DNA of 64,000 nt, from positions 124,001-188,000 of the forward strand of contig OZ246421.1 in the NCBI GenBank assembly GCA_965231165.1, in the 5' to 3' direction. This stretch comes from Micavibrio_C sp965231165 (GTDB lineage Bacteria; Pseudomonadota; Alphaproteobacteria; Micavibrionales; Micavibrionaceae). Of the stretch, positions 31,504 through 40,183 are shown piece after piece (the first letter of the stretch is position 1; the number at the start of each line of letters is the position of its first letter). The notes under the pieces were generated by a model. That model made no database searches and had not been told where the DNA came from. It was given only the letters and a program-made list of their open reading frames with translations. Position numbers and translations under genes: made by a program.

Positions 31504-32709
31504 ATGACCAATATCGTAGTTCCGACCCTTGGTGAATCCGTGACCGAAGCCACCGTTGCGCGCTGGCTGAAGAAGGAAGGCGATGCAATTCAGGCTGATG
31601 AGCCAATCGTCGAACTGGAAACCGATAAGGTGACACTCGAAGTGAACGCGCCTGCGGGCGGCGTGATCAGCAAGATCGTTGCGGGCGAGGGCAGCAATGT
31701 TGGCGTCGGCGCTCTGCTGGGTGAGATTGCGGCTGGTGGCGTTGCGAACGACGCCAAACCGAAGGCGGCGGCCCCTGTTGCGGCGACCCCGGCGCCTACA
31801 CCAGCCACAAGCGCTGTGACAGCACCGGCAGAGCAGAAACTGTCCCCGGCCGTGCAGAAAATGGTGGGTGACAATAACCTCGACGCTTCCAAAATTCCCG
31901 GTACCGGCAAAGATGGCCGTATCCTGAAAGAAGACGTGCAGAATTATGCGGCGCAGCCGTCAGCACCGAAGCCGGTTGCTGCCCCTGCCGCACCGCGTGA
32001 AACAGGCCCGCGTGAAGAGCGTGTGCGCATGACACGCCTGCGCCAGCGTGTGGCGCAACGTCTGAAGGAAGCGCAAAACACCGCTGCCATGCTGACCACT
32101 TTTAATGAAGTGGACATGGGCGCGGTGATGGAACTGCGCAATGCTTACAAGGACGTGTTCGAAAAGAAACATGGCGTGAAGCTTGGTTTCATGTCGTTCT
32201 TCGCCAAGGCAACCGTGCAGGCGCTGAAGGAATTCCCGGCGGTGAATGCAGAGATCAACGGCGAAGATATTATCTACAAGAACTATTACGATTTGAGCAT
32301 GGCGATGAGTACGCCGCAGGGCCTGATCGTGCCGGTCATTCGTGACTGCGATACCAAATCGATGGCGCAGATTGAAAAAGACCTGATCGACCTCGGTGGC
32401 CGTGCGCGCGAAGGCAAGATCACGATCGAGGAAATGACCGGCGGTACTTTCACCGTCACCAATGGCGGCGTATTCGGTTCTCTGATGTCCACCCCAATCA
32501 TCAACCCGCCACAATCAGCCATTCTGGGCATGCATAAAATCCAGCAGCGCCCGATGGTGATGAAAGACGGCAAGATCGAAGCGCGCCCGATGATGTATAT
32601 CGCGCTGTCCTATGATCACCGCATTATCGACGGCAAGGAGGCGGTCAGCTTCCTCGTGCGCGTCAAGGAAGCGATTGAAGATCCGCAAAGATTGCTGCTG
32701 GACCTGTAG
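31504..32709 (+). CDS. sucB: 2-oxoglutarate dehydrogenase E2, dihydrolipoyl succinyltransferase
   Basis: 401 residues with the normal E2 architecture. A lipoyl domain has the modified lysine in ELETDKVTLEV (Lys42). It is followed by an Ala/Pro linker (about 80-110), a peripheral subunit-binding domain (LSPAVQKMVGDNNLDASKIP), a second Ala/Pro linker, and the acyltransferase core with the catalytic YDHRIIDGKE (His372) near the C terminus. The core sequence VNAEINGEDIIYKNYYDLSM indicates succinyl rather than acetyl specificity, and the TCA context agrees. A terminator follows directly, so lpdA is transcribed separately. Confidence 0.97.
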   Translation: MTNIVVPTLGESVTEATVARWLKKEGDAIQADEPIVELETDKVTLEVNAPAGGVISKIVAGEGSNVGVGALLGEIAAGGVANDAKPKAAAPVAATPAPTPATSAVTAPAEQKLSPAVQKMVGDNNLDASKIPGTGKDGRILKEDVQNYAAQPSAPKPVAAPAAPRETGPREERVRMTRLRQRVAQRLKEAQNTAAMLTTFNEVDMGAVMELRNAYKDVFEKKHGVKLGFMSFFAKATVQALKEFPAVNAEINGEDIIYKNYYDLSMAMSTPQGLIVPVIRDCDTKSMAQIEKDLIDLGGRAREGKITIEEMTGGTFTVTNGGVFGSLMSTPIINPPQSAILGMHKIQQRPMVMKDGKIEARPMMYIALSYDHRIIDGKEAVSFLVRVKEAIEDPQRLLLDL

Positions 32710-32716
32710 GGAATTC

Positions 32717-32745
32717 AAAAAGGCCGCATTGATAGCGGCCTTTTT
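32717..32745 (+). terminator. Terminator after sucB
   Basis: The stem AAAAAGGCCGC / GCGGCCTTTTT with a seven-base loop starts eight bases after the sucB stop. Confidence 0.92.
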
Positions 32746-32763
32746 CTTGAAGGGGGGATGCTG

Positions 32764-33474
32764 ATGCGGTGGTTTCTTTTTATAGCAGCTTTGTTTTTGT
32801 TTGTGCCGTCAGCGCAGGCCGCAGAAACGGTCGTGCTGTTGCACGGTATTGCTCGCACATCAGCAAGTTTAAGTCCGGTGGAAAAGGCGCTGGTGGCCAG
32901 TGGCTATGAGGTGCTCTCTATCAATTATCCCTCGACGAAAAAGAATTTGGCGGGGATAGTCGAGGGGTTGCATGAAGCGCCACTCAATCAGGCGTTCTGG
33001 GACAAGGCGGAGAAAGTCCATTTCGTCACCCATTCGATGGGCGGGCTGGTGGTGCAGCAATATCTGAATTTATATAAGGCCGAACTGCCTGCGTCTAAAC
33101 TGGGGCGGGTGGTGATGTTGGCACCGCCGAACGGCGGCAGTGAGGTGGCGGACTTGCTGCATAAGCTGTGGCCCTATCAATGGTATTACGGCCCGGCAGG
33201 GCAGGATTTGACGACGGCGTCACGCCAGCGGGCGGCTGTTAAATCCTATTACGATCTGGGGATTATCGCGGGTACGAAAGAATGGACGTATATCGTTGCG
33301 GCTTTTGTGGTGCCGGGCGTTAGCGATGGCCGCGTGTCGGTCGAGAAAACAAAACTTGCCGGGATGAAAGATCATATCACCGTGCCCGCGACGCATACCT
33401 TCATCATGGACAGGCCGGATGTGCACAGGCAGGTGCTGTCTTTCCTGAAAAATGGCGCGTTTACCCGCAAATAA
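32764..33474 (+). CDS. Secreted alpha/beta-hydrolase, lipase-like
   Basis: 236 residues. A signal peptide runs to PSAQA (about residue 18). The hydrolase core has VVLLHGIARTSAS (oxyanion region), the nucleophile elbow THSMGGL with the catalytic Ser, and a His near the C terminus (TVPATHTFIMDRPD). A following APPNGGSEVADLL segment resembles bacterial lipases and PGAP1-like hydrolases. There are two nearby ATGs, at 32758 and 32764. GGGGGG at 32752-32757 touches the first and lies six bases from the second, so I use 32764. It overlaps the convergent dgkA by 14 bases. Substrate unknown. Confidence 0.8.
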   Translation: MRWFLFIAALFLFVPSAQAAETVVLLHGIARTSASLSPVEKALVASGYEVLSINYPSTKKNLAGIVEGLHEAPLNQAFWDKAEKVHFVTHSMGGLVVQQYLNLYKAELPASKLGRVVMLAPPNGGSEVADLLHKLWPYQWYYGPAGQDLTTASRQRAAVKSYYDLGIIAGTKEWTYIVAAFVVPGVSDGRVSVEKTKLAGMKDHITVPATHTFIMDRPDVHRQVLSFLKNGAFTRK

Positions 33475-33823
33475 TAATCGTCCACACCGCGATCAGGTTG
33501 ATCAGGCTGACGAAGACGGCGGCGCTGCCCAGGTCTTTGGCGCGTTTGGAGAGCGGGTGAATGTCATCGGAGATGCGTTCGATGACAGTTTCAACGGCGG
33601 TATTGAGCAGTTCCATCAGCAGTACGAACAATACGCTTGCCACCAGCAGAGCATGGCCGACGGATGTGGTGTCGATGCAAAATGAAACGGGGATGAGCAC
33701 CAAAGCAAGAAGGGTTTCCTGTTTAAAGGCCTCTTCGGTTTTGAAGGCGTCAACCAAGCCTTCCACGGCATAGCCACCGGCATTGATCAGGCGTTTCAGG
33801 CCTTTTTGTTTTACGTGTTTCAC
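33461..33823 (-). CDS. dgkA: Diacylglycerol kinase, prokaryotic type
   Basis: 120 residues with the small membrane kinase signature ELLNTAVETVIERIS and KRAKDLGSAAVFV, and three hydrophobic helices. It phosphorylates diacylglycerol released during membrane-derived glycan or lipid turnover. It starts at a GTG that overlaps the stop of the upstream deaminase-like gene (GTGA), with no clear Shine-Dalgarno site, so translation is probably coupled. The length matches E. coli DgkA (122). Confidence 0.95.
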   Translation of the reverse strand: MKHVKQKGLKRLINAGGYAVEGLVDAFKTEEAFKQETLLALVLIPVSFCIDTTSVGHALLVASVLFVLLMELLNTAVETVIERISDDIHPLSKRAKDLGSAAVFVSLINLIAVWTIIICG

Positions 33824-34839
33824 GGGGGGGTGCCTTTATCTTGGGTGGGATTCAGAAGGGCCTGCAGATCGTCAAGGCCCTGGAAATCCAGCATGCGGGC
33901 GCTGGTGACGGTGCGTTTGGCCTGAATGGCGGATTCATCCAGCGCCTTATTGGGGTGCTCGACGTAAACGCGGGTGATGCTGCCGCCGATCAGGTTGACC
34001 TGTTCCCGCGCTGTGGGGATATTGGTGCAGAAAATCATGCCGTCGATCAGTTTCACGCCGATGCGCGACGCGCCCATGATCAGGCGGTTCATAGGCTCCA
34101 GCATGAAAGTATATTTGTTTTCAGGATCGCGCAGCAGGGGCGCATCGTTCGTCATGCTGTAACCGATGACCGGGTGCGAGCGGGCTGCCAGTGAATAGAC
34201 GTTTCCTGTTACACGGTCACGGCCAATGGCGCAGGCAAAGCGGCGGCCATGATGGCGCTTGCGCATATTCTCGACGAATTCTATGAAGAATTTACGGTTG
34301 ATGACGCCGTAAAGCCGTTCGAATTCCAGCGGGCTATCTTGTACAGGAACGAAGTCGGGTTTGAATTCGATGATGGGTTCGATGCGTTGTTCCTTGCGCC
34401 AGAGTTGATAGACGGCGATTCCGGCACGTTCGCAGATTTGCATCGACATGCTTTCGAAGGCCGCACCACGGCGGGCGGAGAAATCTTTGGTGAAGCCCTT
34501 GTGGTCGATATAGATGTTTTTGATTCCGGCTTCGGCCATGTTCTTGGCGCAGTTGGGGCAGAAGGGATCAGTCACGCAGATGGAGGCGTTTTCTGATATC
34601 GGTGCGCTGAGTATGCAGGCGGTTTCCGCATGGATGGTGCCGCTGCTGTCGCCGATATCGGTGTTTTTGCCGAGGCGGGCCTCGATCAGTTCCGGCCAGT
34701 AGTTGGTGCGCGAAATGCTGAAATCGCGCCCTTGCCGGTCGTTACCGAAAATGGTGGCGGCGATCTTGTTTACGGGGTGCGGGCTATCGTTGACGATATC
34801 CACAGCCCTCTGCATCTCTTCAAGGGGTTGGAAACTCAT
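33820..34839 (-). CDS. Two-domain deaminase-like protein, second domain degenerate
   Basis: 339 residues. The first half has the zinc deaminase signature: HAE at residues 70-72 (TIHAETACIL) and a CxxC pair at 94 and 97 (DPFCPNCAKN), as in the cytidine/dCMP deaminase superfamily. The second half (about 190-320) repeats the fold in outline but lacks the zinc ligands: EPMNRLIMGAS stands where the HAE helix would be and CTNIPTAREQV where PCxxC would be. A catalytic plus a dead domain is reminiscent of tandem cytidine deaminases. Substrate unknown. It is divergent from the cytosine-deaminase-like gene at 34937 and coupled to dgkA. Confidence 0.65.
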   Translation of the reverse strand: MSFQPLEEMQRAVDIVNDSPHPVNKIAATIFGNDRQGRDFSISRTNYWPELIEARLGKNTDIGDSSGTIHAETACILSAPISENASICVTDPFCPNCAKNMAEAGIKNIYIDHKGFTKDFSARRGAAFESMSMQICERAGIAVYQLWRKEQRIEPIIEFKPDFVPVQDSPLEFERLYGVINRKFFIEFVENMRKRHHGRRFACAIGRDRVTGNVYSLAARSHPVIGYSMTNDAPLLRDPENKYTFMLEPMNRLIMGASRIGVKLIDGMIFCTNIPTAREQVNLIGGSITRVYVEHPNKALDESAIQAKRTVTSARMLDFQGLDDLQALLNPTQDKGTPP

Positions 34840-34936
34840 GGAATCCGGCGGGGTTACTCTAAAGTTGAGCTTGTAATAAGCGACTGCTTTTACTATAACC
34901 CGACTATAGCCAAAAGCGAATACAGGATATTAAGCG

Positions 34937-35392
34937 ATGCCGCAGCTCGACGATCACGCGTTCATGCAACGCGCTTATCAACTGGCCCTTAAAGGGTACA
35001 ACGAGGGCGGATGCCCGATTGGCGGCGTTCTGGTCGATAACGAGACCGGCGAGGTTCTGGGCGAGGGCCACAATATGCTGGTCCAGGAAGGCAATCCCAT
35101 CATTCACGGTGAAATGTCGGCCATGCGCGATGCGGGCCGGATGGTGACCCGACGCAATACCACGATGTACACGACTTTAAGCCCCTGCATGATGTGCGCG
35201 GGGACGATTGCCCAGTTCAAGATTGGCCGGGTGGTTGTGGGCGATACCGTGAATTCCGAGGGGAATGTCGATTTTCTGCGGTCACGTGGCGTAGAAGTCA
35301 TTGTTTTGAATGACGAAAACTGTATTGCGCTGGTCAAGAAATTCCGGGAAGAAAAACCTGATTTATGGCAGGAAGACTGGGGCGGCGCGTAA
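34937..35392 (+). CDS. Cytosine deaminase, yeast FCY1-like
   Basis: 151 residues of the zinc-dependent deaminase superfamily. The ligands are His57 and Glu59 (IIHGEMSA) and Cys84 and Cys87 (LSPCMMCAG). The sequence follows yeast cytosine deaminase closely: GCPIGGVLV near the start, TTLSPC, VVGDTVNSEG, and a KPDLWQEDWGG tail that parallels the yeast RPQDWFEDIGE end. It probably converts cytosine to uracil for pyrimidine salvage. It differs from TadA in its tail. It is followed by a hairpin terminator formed partly from its own last codons, then by the LOG-fusion gene on the same strand. Confidence 0.85.
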   Translation: MPQLDDHAFMQRAYQLALKGYNEGGCPIGGVLVDNETGEVLGEGHNMLVQEGNPIIHGEMSAMRDAGRMVTRRNTTMYTTLSPCMMCAGTIAQFKIGRVVVGDTVNSEGNVDFLRSRGVEVIVLNDENCIALVKKFREEKPDLWQEDWGGA

Positions 35393-35406
35393 GGCGCCGT
35401 TTTTTC
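35383..35406 (+). terminator. Terminator overlapping the cytosine deaminase stop
   Basis: The stem CGGCGC / GCGCCG with a five-base loop containing the stop codon, then six T. Confidence 0.75.
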
Positions 35407-35514
35407 TTTGTTGTCCGCCATGGGTTTGTGATATGTAAATAAAACGCCGGAGATTGTGGCCAGACTGCTCAAAAACCCGGTTAGCGTAACACTATAGAGA
35501 AGGAACGGTTGTTG

Positions 35515-38241
35515 ATGGCTGAAAATCAACTGAGCCTCACAGATAAGCAGGCGCTAGAAGATAAGCTCGAATGGGCAGAAAACTGCCTGATTTCCATTCT
35601 CAAAGGCGACAAGCCTGCGGTCGATCCGTCCCGCGACAGTGAAAAATGGCTGCTTGACCAACTGACCCGCATGTATGCGGGTCATTACCTATCCAGTGCC
35701 GGACATTCTTATGTGACTTTGCCTGCCGACGGTCCCACGGACATGAAGGCCAAGGGCGACACGCGCTTCCACCCCGTTTCCGCCCGTTTTGTGTTGAACC
35801 AGAAACGTAAGCTGGTGAATGAGCTGCATAGCGCCAATATTCGTAATTTTCATGTGATGGGTTCTGACGACACACCAGCTGCTGATGCCGATCATTATGT
35901 TGCGGTGCCTGCGGGGATTGAAGCCCTGCAACAGGCGGTTTCGCAATTACGCCGGAATATGACCGGCGACAAGAAACTGACCGTCATCCAGAATAACGAT
36001 GATACGTGGACGCCGCTGGTACAATTTCTGGGTGCTGATAACACGGATGTCTGTCAGGCGCTGGGTTGCGTCGTGACGACCAGTCGCGAAGCCACTAAGA
36101 ACACCATCTTGTTCGCGGGCACGGATATTCAAAAAGAAGTTATGCCATCATCGCGCGCGGGGCAGTTTCCCGGTGGCATGGAATTGCTGTTCGGTTCGAC
36201 GCAACCGAAGAAGGCCGATGAAACAGCACAAATTCTGGCACATGAAAAAGTAAAAGCGGGTTTGCGCGATGCTGTCGTGCCGCTGCACTGGTTCTTGTCT
36301 GCTGATGAGGTGAGCAGAACCTTTGAAGGCAACAGTTTTGAAAAAGTAGATTCGATGCTTACGCGCATCTATGACCAGATCGGTTATGAGGAGGTATCAC
36401 GCCGCCTGCGTGATCGTGGTTTTGATCCGCAGCGCGTTGTATTCTGCGCTAATGATACGGGGCTGGCGTTCTCGGAAGATCTTTCTGAAGAGCCGGAATT
36501 CGCGGCGTCTTACCATGAGAAAATTCCCGGCAAGCCATGGCCGGATGTGGAGTTGGGCCCGATTGTCGATGCGCAGGGCGGTGTCATGCGTTTTATGGCG
36601 GAGGTGAATGCCTGCCGTGCGCGTCTGGGGCGTACAGAGCCGTTGCGTTACCGCGATACGCAAGTCTATATGTTCTTTAAATTCGCGCCGACGCGTGAAG
36701 AGATCAAGATCAACAGCTATTTCGGGACAGCCACAGGCACGATTACGCCCGCGCCGCGCCCTTCTGATCAGGGGTCTCTTTATACGGAACATTTTTGCGT
36801 ACCCGATGGCCAGCCTGAAGCCGGCAACGGTAAGACGCAGGCCGAGCTGGGTGCGCGTTATCTGTTTACTGACAGCCCGCAGGCACGCTGTGTGCGTGCG
36901 ATGACGCAGGACCATCAGTTGCCGCAATCAATCAAGCCGTTGTTCAGCCATGCCGCAGAAGACCGCAACCACCGTTGCAAGCTGCGCCTGCTGACGCCGG
37001 ACAATTGGCTGCCGGAAGTGGGTAAGGGCAGCGGCGGACCGGGTTTTAGCCGTATGATTACGGAGAGCGGCTGGAAACTGAGCAACAAAAAATATGATGC
37101 GTTTGAAGACTTTGCCAGCGCCGGGGATGCGATTTATCTGGGTGCGCATAGTCAGGAAATTCTGGGTGATTACGATAAATTCAATGCGCGTCTTTCGCTG
37201 TTGTTCTGCAAGGCGGGTACGCACAAACAGATTTTGCACGATACGATGTATAACAAGTGCCTGATGATCGCCAATCCCGATCTGAAATTCTTTAGCGAGA
37301 ATGGTGCCGCGCACCAGAACTGGGCTGACCCGGCGATGGGTGAAAAATTCATCAATTACCTGAAAGCGCTTGATCCGGCGGAGCATCCGTGGGGCCAGCA
37401 ATTGCTGCTGTACAGGTATTTCCATGAAAATTCTCTGATCAAGCAGCAGCCTAAATATATCTGGACGCAGATCGAGCAGAAGAACCTGTCGGGACAATTG
37501 CGCGATGCCCGTGAAAAATTCGGGGCGCATGCGATTACGCAATACGATAAAGAGGAATATGGCTCCGACCGTACCGATCTGTTTGCCATTACGGTGTTGG
37601 GTTCCGCCAGCACACGCAATCCGCTCTATACGAAAGACTCGTCCTATTTCATAGGTTACGAGGCCGCCCGCGAAGGGATGCACGTGCGTTCCGGAGGTGG
37701 CCGCTATGGCATCATGGGGGCGGTATCGCAGGGCGTTCTTGATTATCAGGACCAACACCCGCTGCATGCCGATCAGTCGCACCTGTCAGCGATCCAGATG
37801 CCGCGCACCGTGCAGTTCGAAGGATTGGCGCTGGATATCAACAAATTGCACGATGGCGGCAACCGTTATGTCGCGATCGAACCGGGGATGGACCCGCGTA
37901 TGCGCAGCCTGTTCCGCTCCGATGTCGTTATTGCGGATGCCGGTGGTTTGGGTACGCTTGAGGAAATCTATTATTTTATCGCGCTCAAGCAGCAGGGATA
38001 TGAGGTGGTGCAGGACAAGCCGCTGATTATCATCAACCATGCGCATCTCGGCAAAGAGGCCATCCGGCTGTATGATCCGCTGCTGGCGGTGCTGCCGGAG
38101 CGCGACCGGAAAGACATATTCGTGGTCCCGGATGCGCGGGCGGCCATGGATCTGGCTATTAAGTTTAAAAATGAAGGTTACAAGCCCATGAAAGAACAAA
38201 AAATTGTTCATTCGGGTGCGTCCGGCCTGTCGCCAGCCTGA
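35515..38241 (+). CDS. Large fusion: ITPase/HAM1-like region plus LOG-type phosphoribohydrolase
   Basis: 908 residues from the ATG at 35515, which follows AGGAAC by eight bases. The C-terminal part (about 700-890) is a LOG/TIGR00730 domain: GGGRYGIMGAV near 728 and DAGGLGTLEE near 808, the motifs that hydrolyse nucleoside 5'-monophosphates to base and ribose phosphate. The middle part (about 195-430) resembles HAM1/RdgB inosine triphosphatases: TILFAGTDIQKE, ETAQILAHEKVKAG and ANDTGLAFSED line up with that family's start, Glu helix and DDTGL motifs. The rest is unassigned. A protein that cleans up abnormal nucleotides is plausible, next to two deaminases. The ITPase call is weaker than the LOG call. 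Confidence 0.7.
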   Translation: MAENQLSLTDKQALEDKLEWAENCLISILKGDKPAVDPSRDSEKWLLDQLTRMYAGHYLSSAGHSYVTLPADGPTDMKAKGDTRFHPVSARFVLNQKRKLVNELHSANIRNFHVMGSDDTPAADADHYVAVPAGIEALQQAVSQLRRNMTGDKKLTVIQNNDDTWTPLVQFLGADNTDVCQALGCVVTTSREATKNTILFAGTDIQKEVMPSSRAGQFPGGMELLFGSTQPKKADETAQILAHEKVKAGLRDAVVPLHWFLSADEVSRTFEGNSFEKVDSMLTRIYDQIGYEEVSRRLRDRGFDPQRVVFCANDTGLAFSEDLSEEPEFAASYHEKIPGKPWPDVELGPIVDAQGGVMRFMAEVNACRARLGRTEPLRYRDTQVYMFFKFAPTREEIKINSYFGTATGTITPAPRPSDQGSLYTEHFCVPDGQPEAGNGKTQAELGARYLFTDSPQARCVRAMTQDHQLPQSIKPLFSHAAEDRNHRCKLRLLTPDNWLPEVGKGSGGPGFSRMITESGWKLSNKKYDAFEDFASAGDAIYLGAHSQEILGDYDKFNARLSLLFCKAGTHKQILHDTMYNKCLMIANPDLKFFSENGAAHQNWADPAMGEKFINYLKALDPAEHPWGQQLLLYRYFHENSLIKQQPKYIWTQIEQKNLSGQLRDAREKFGAHAITQYDKEEYGSDRTDLFAITVLGSASTRNPLYTKDSSYFIGYEAAREGMHVRSGGGRYGIMGAVSQGVLDYQDQHPLHADQSHLSAIQMPRTVQFEGLALDINKLHDGGNRYVAIEPGMDPRMRSLFRSDVVIADAGGLGTLEEIYYFIALKQQGYEVVQDKPLIIINHAHLGKEAIRLYDPLLAVLPERDRKDIFVVPDARAAMDLAIKFKNEGYKPMKEQKIVHSGASGLSPA

Positions 38242-38258
38242 TTTTTTCTGCTAATATT

Positions 38259-38277
38259 CCTTCAGTTTTATTGAAGG
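38259..38277 (+). promoter_or_regulatory. Hairpin covering the lpdA ribosome-binding site
   Basis: CCTTCA / TGAAGG with a seven-base loop. The second arm contains most of the AAGGAG that serves lpdA at 38274-38279, so initiation could be restrained by this structure. Confidence 0.4.
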
Positions 38278-38285
38278 AGTATTCC

Positions 38286-39674
38286 ATGAGCAACTACGAC
38301 GTTATTGTTATCGGTGCCGGTCCCGGCGGTTATGTCTGCGCGATCCGCGCGGCGCAGCTGGGCATGAAGGTTGCCTGCGTTGAATCGCGCGCGACGCTGG
38401 GTGGTACCTGCCTGAATGTCGGCTGCATTCCTTCCAAAGCTTTGCTGAGCGCTTCTGAAAAATTCAATGAGGCCGAACATCATCTGGGTGCCATGGGCAT
38501 CAAGATCAGCGGCGTGAAGCTCGATCTCAAGGCCATGATGGGTCATAAGGAACAAGTGGTGACCTCGAACACCAAGGGCATCGAATATCTGTTTAAGAAG
38601 AACAAAGTCGAATGGCTGAAGGGCAAAGGCGTGATTACCGCCGCCGGACAGGTTAAGGTCGGCTCCGATACGCACACGGCCAAGCATATCGTGATCGCGA
38701 CTGGTTCCGATGTGATCAGTCTGCCGGGTATTGCGATTGATGAGAAGCGCATTGTGTCCTCGACGGGGGCGCTTGAACTTACAGAAGTGCCGAAGTCTAT
38801 GGTCGTGATTGGTGGTGGCGTGATCGGGCTGGAGTTGGGCGCTGTCTGGCACCGTCTGGGCGCGGAAGTGACCGTGATTGAATTCCTTGACCGCATTTTG
38901 CCGGGTATGGATGCGGAGCTTTCCAAGGAAGCGCAGAAAATTCTGACCAAGCAAGGGATCAAGTTCAAGCTGTCGACCAAAGTGACATCGGCCAAGGCCA
39001 GTGCAAAAGCAGTTGACCTGACGCTGGAAGACGCCAAGGGCGGCAACGCGCAGAATGTCAGTGCTGATATTGTGCTGGTGGCGGTGGGGCGCAAGGCTTA
39101 CACCGAAAGTCTTGGCCTTGATAAGGTCGGCGTGAAGATTGATGAGCGTGGCCGTGTCGTCACCGACAAAAAATTCGCCACTAATGTGCCGGGTATTTAT
39201 GCGATTGGCGATGTGATTGCCGGGCCGATGCTGGCACACAAGGCCGAGGACGAAGGCATGATCCTGGCCGAGATGCTGGCGGGCCAGTCCGGGCATATCG
39301 ATTACGACCTGATTCCGGGTGTGGTTTATACATGGCCGGAAGTGGCCGCCGTCGGCAAGACAGAGCAGCAGCTTAAGGATGCAGGAATTCCCTATAAGGT
39401 CGGTAAATTCCCGTTCAGCGCCAATGGCCGCGCACGGGCGATGAATGCGGTTGATGGTTTTGTCAAAATTTTGGCGCATGAAAAGACCGACCGTGTGCTG
39501 GGCGTTCACATTATCGGCCCGGAAGCGGGGACGCTGATTGCGGAAGCGGTCCTGGCGATGGAGTTTGGTGCTTCAGCCGAAGACATCGCCCGCACATGCC
39601 ATGCGCACCCGACTCTGGAAGAGGTCATGAAAGAAGCCGCCCTTGCTGTGGATGGCCGCCCGATTCATATCTGA
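38286..39674 (+). CDS. lpdA: Dihydrolipoyl dehydrogenase (E3)
   Basis: FAD-dependent E3 that reoxidises the dihydrolipoyl arm of 2-oxo-acid dehydrogenases. The 462 residues begin with the FAD motif VIGAGPGGYV and have the redox disulfide TCLNVGCIPSK (Cys42, Cys47), an NAD motif VIGGGVIGLELG, and the C-terminal HAHPTLEE catalytic pair. The open frame starts at 38271, but the ATG at 38286 is six bases after AAGGAG. It closes the interrupted TCA series, 5.6 kb after sucB. Confidence 0.98.
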   Translation: MSNYDVIVIGAGPGGYVCAIRAAQLGMKVACVESRATLGGTCLNVGCIPSKALLSASEKFNEAEHHLGAMGIKISGVKLDLKAMMGHKEQVVTSNTKGIEYLFKKNKVEWLKGKGVITAAGQVKVGSDTHTAKHIVIATGSDVISLPGIAIDEKRIVSSTGALELTEVPKSMVVIGGGVIGLELGAVWHRLGAEVTVIEFLDRILPGMDAELSKEAQKILTKQGIKFKLSTKVTSAKASAKAVDLTLEDAKGGNAQNVSADIVLVAVGRKAYTESLGLDKVGVKIDERGRVVTDKKFATNVPGIYAIGDVIAGPMLAHKAEDEGMILAEMLAGQSGHIDYDLIPGVVYTWPEVAAVGKTEQQLKDAGIPYKVGKFPFSANGRARAMNAVDGFVKILAHEKTDRVLGVHIIGPEAGTLIAEAVLAMEFGASAEDIARTCHAHPTLEEVMKEAALAVDGRPIHI

Positions 39675-39684
39675 TCGCGGCGCG

Positions 39685-40122
39685 TTAGTTTTTCCAGTTG
39701 ATGGTGCTGCGCGGCGGGATATTGATGATCAGGCACCGTTTGTCACGTGCTGCTTTTTCTTCTTCGGGTTTGATATCGGTTTCAATCTGGAAATCGTATC
39801 TGTCGGCTTCGATCTGATCGATACTGTAATTGCGCTGCGCCAGATCGAAATAGGGACACAGGCGCTTGTTATCCATGCCGGGCATCAGGATGGCGGCCTT
39901 GGTTACCTTGTCCGTGAGAATTTTCCATTTGTTTTCGGTGATAGTGCTGGCATCCACTTTTAATGAGGCGTGTCCGCTTTCAACTTTGTATTCCTTGAGG
40001 CGGAAGGTGATGGTGTCATTCGCATCAGCCCGTAGTTCGGGTTGTGCCGCTTGTACTGTGCTAATGATCGCTGAGGCGCTTAGCAGCGCCGCTGCAAATT
40101 TAGAGCTTAGTCGTTCTGACAT
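39685..40122 (-). CDS. Small exported protein of unknown function
   Basis: 145 residues from the ATG at 40122 (ribosome site GGGGA about nine bases upstream). The first 25 residues form a signal peptide ending VQAAQ. The mature part is beta-rich in appearance with two cysteines (RLCPYFD and RCLIINIP) that may pair. No family recognised. It is convergent with lpdA (10-base gap) and lies upstream of no obvious partner; the xerC-DUF484 pair lies behind it on the same strand with a 62-base gap. Confidence 0.65.
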   Translation of the reverse strand: MSERLSSKFAAALLSASAIISTVQAAQPELRADANDTITFRLKEYKVESGHASLKVDASTITENKWKILTDKVTKAAILMPGMDNKRLCPYFDLAQRNYSIDQIEADRYDFQIETDIKPEEEKAARDKRCLIINIPPRSTINWKN

Positions 40123-40183
40123 TGGTCCATTTCCCCTTCGATTTCGGACACCATAATATATAACCAAAAAATTTGGCAAGTTT

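Noticed and set aside
36928..37782. Open frame of 284 codons on the minus strand inside the LOG fusion gene
   Set aside because: Opposite a gene with clear LOG motifs; no independent coding sign.
38268..39509. Open frame of 413 codons on the minus strand opposite lpdA
   Set aside because: It lies wholly opposite a clear lpdA gene, has no ribosome site and its composition (His/Arg-rich) is that of a reversed coding strand.
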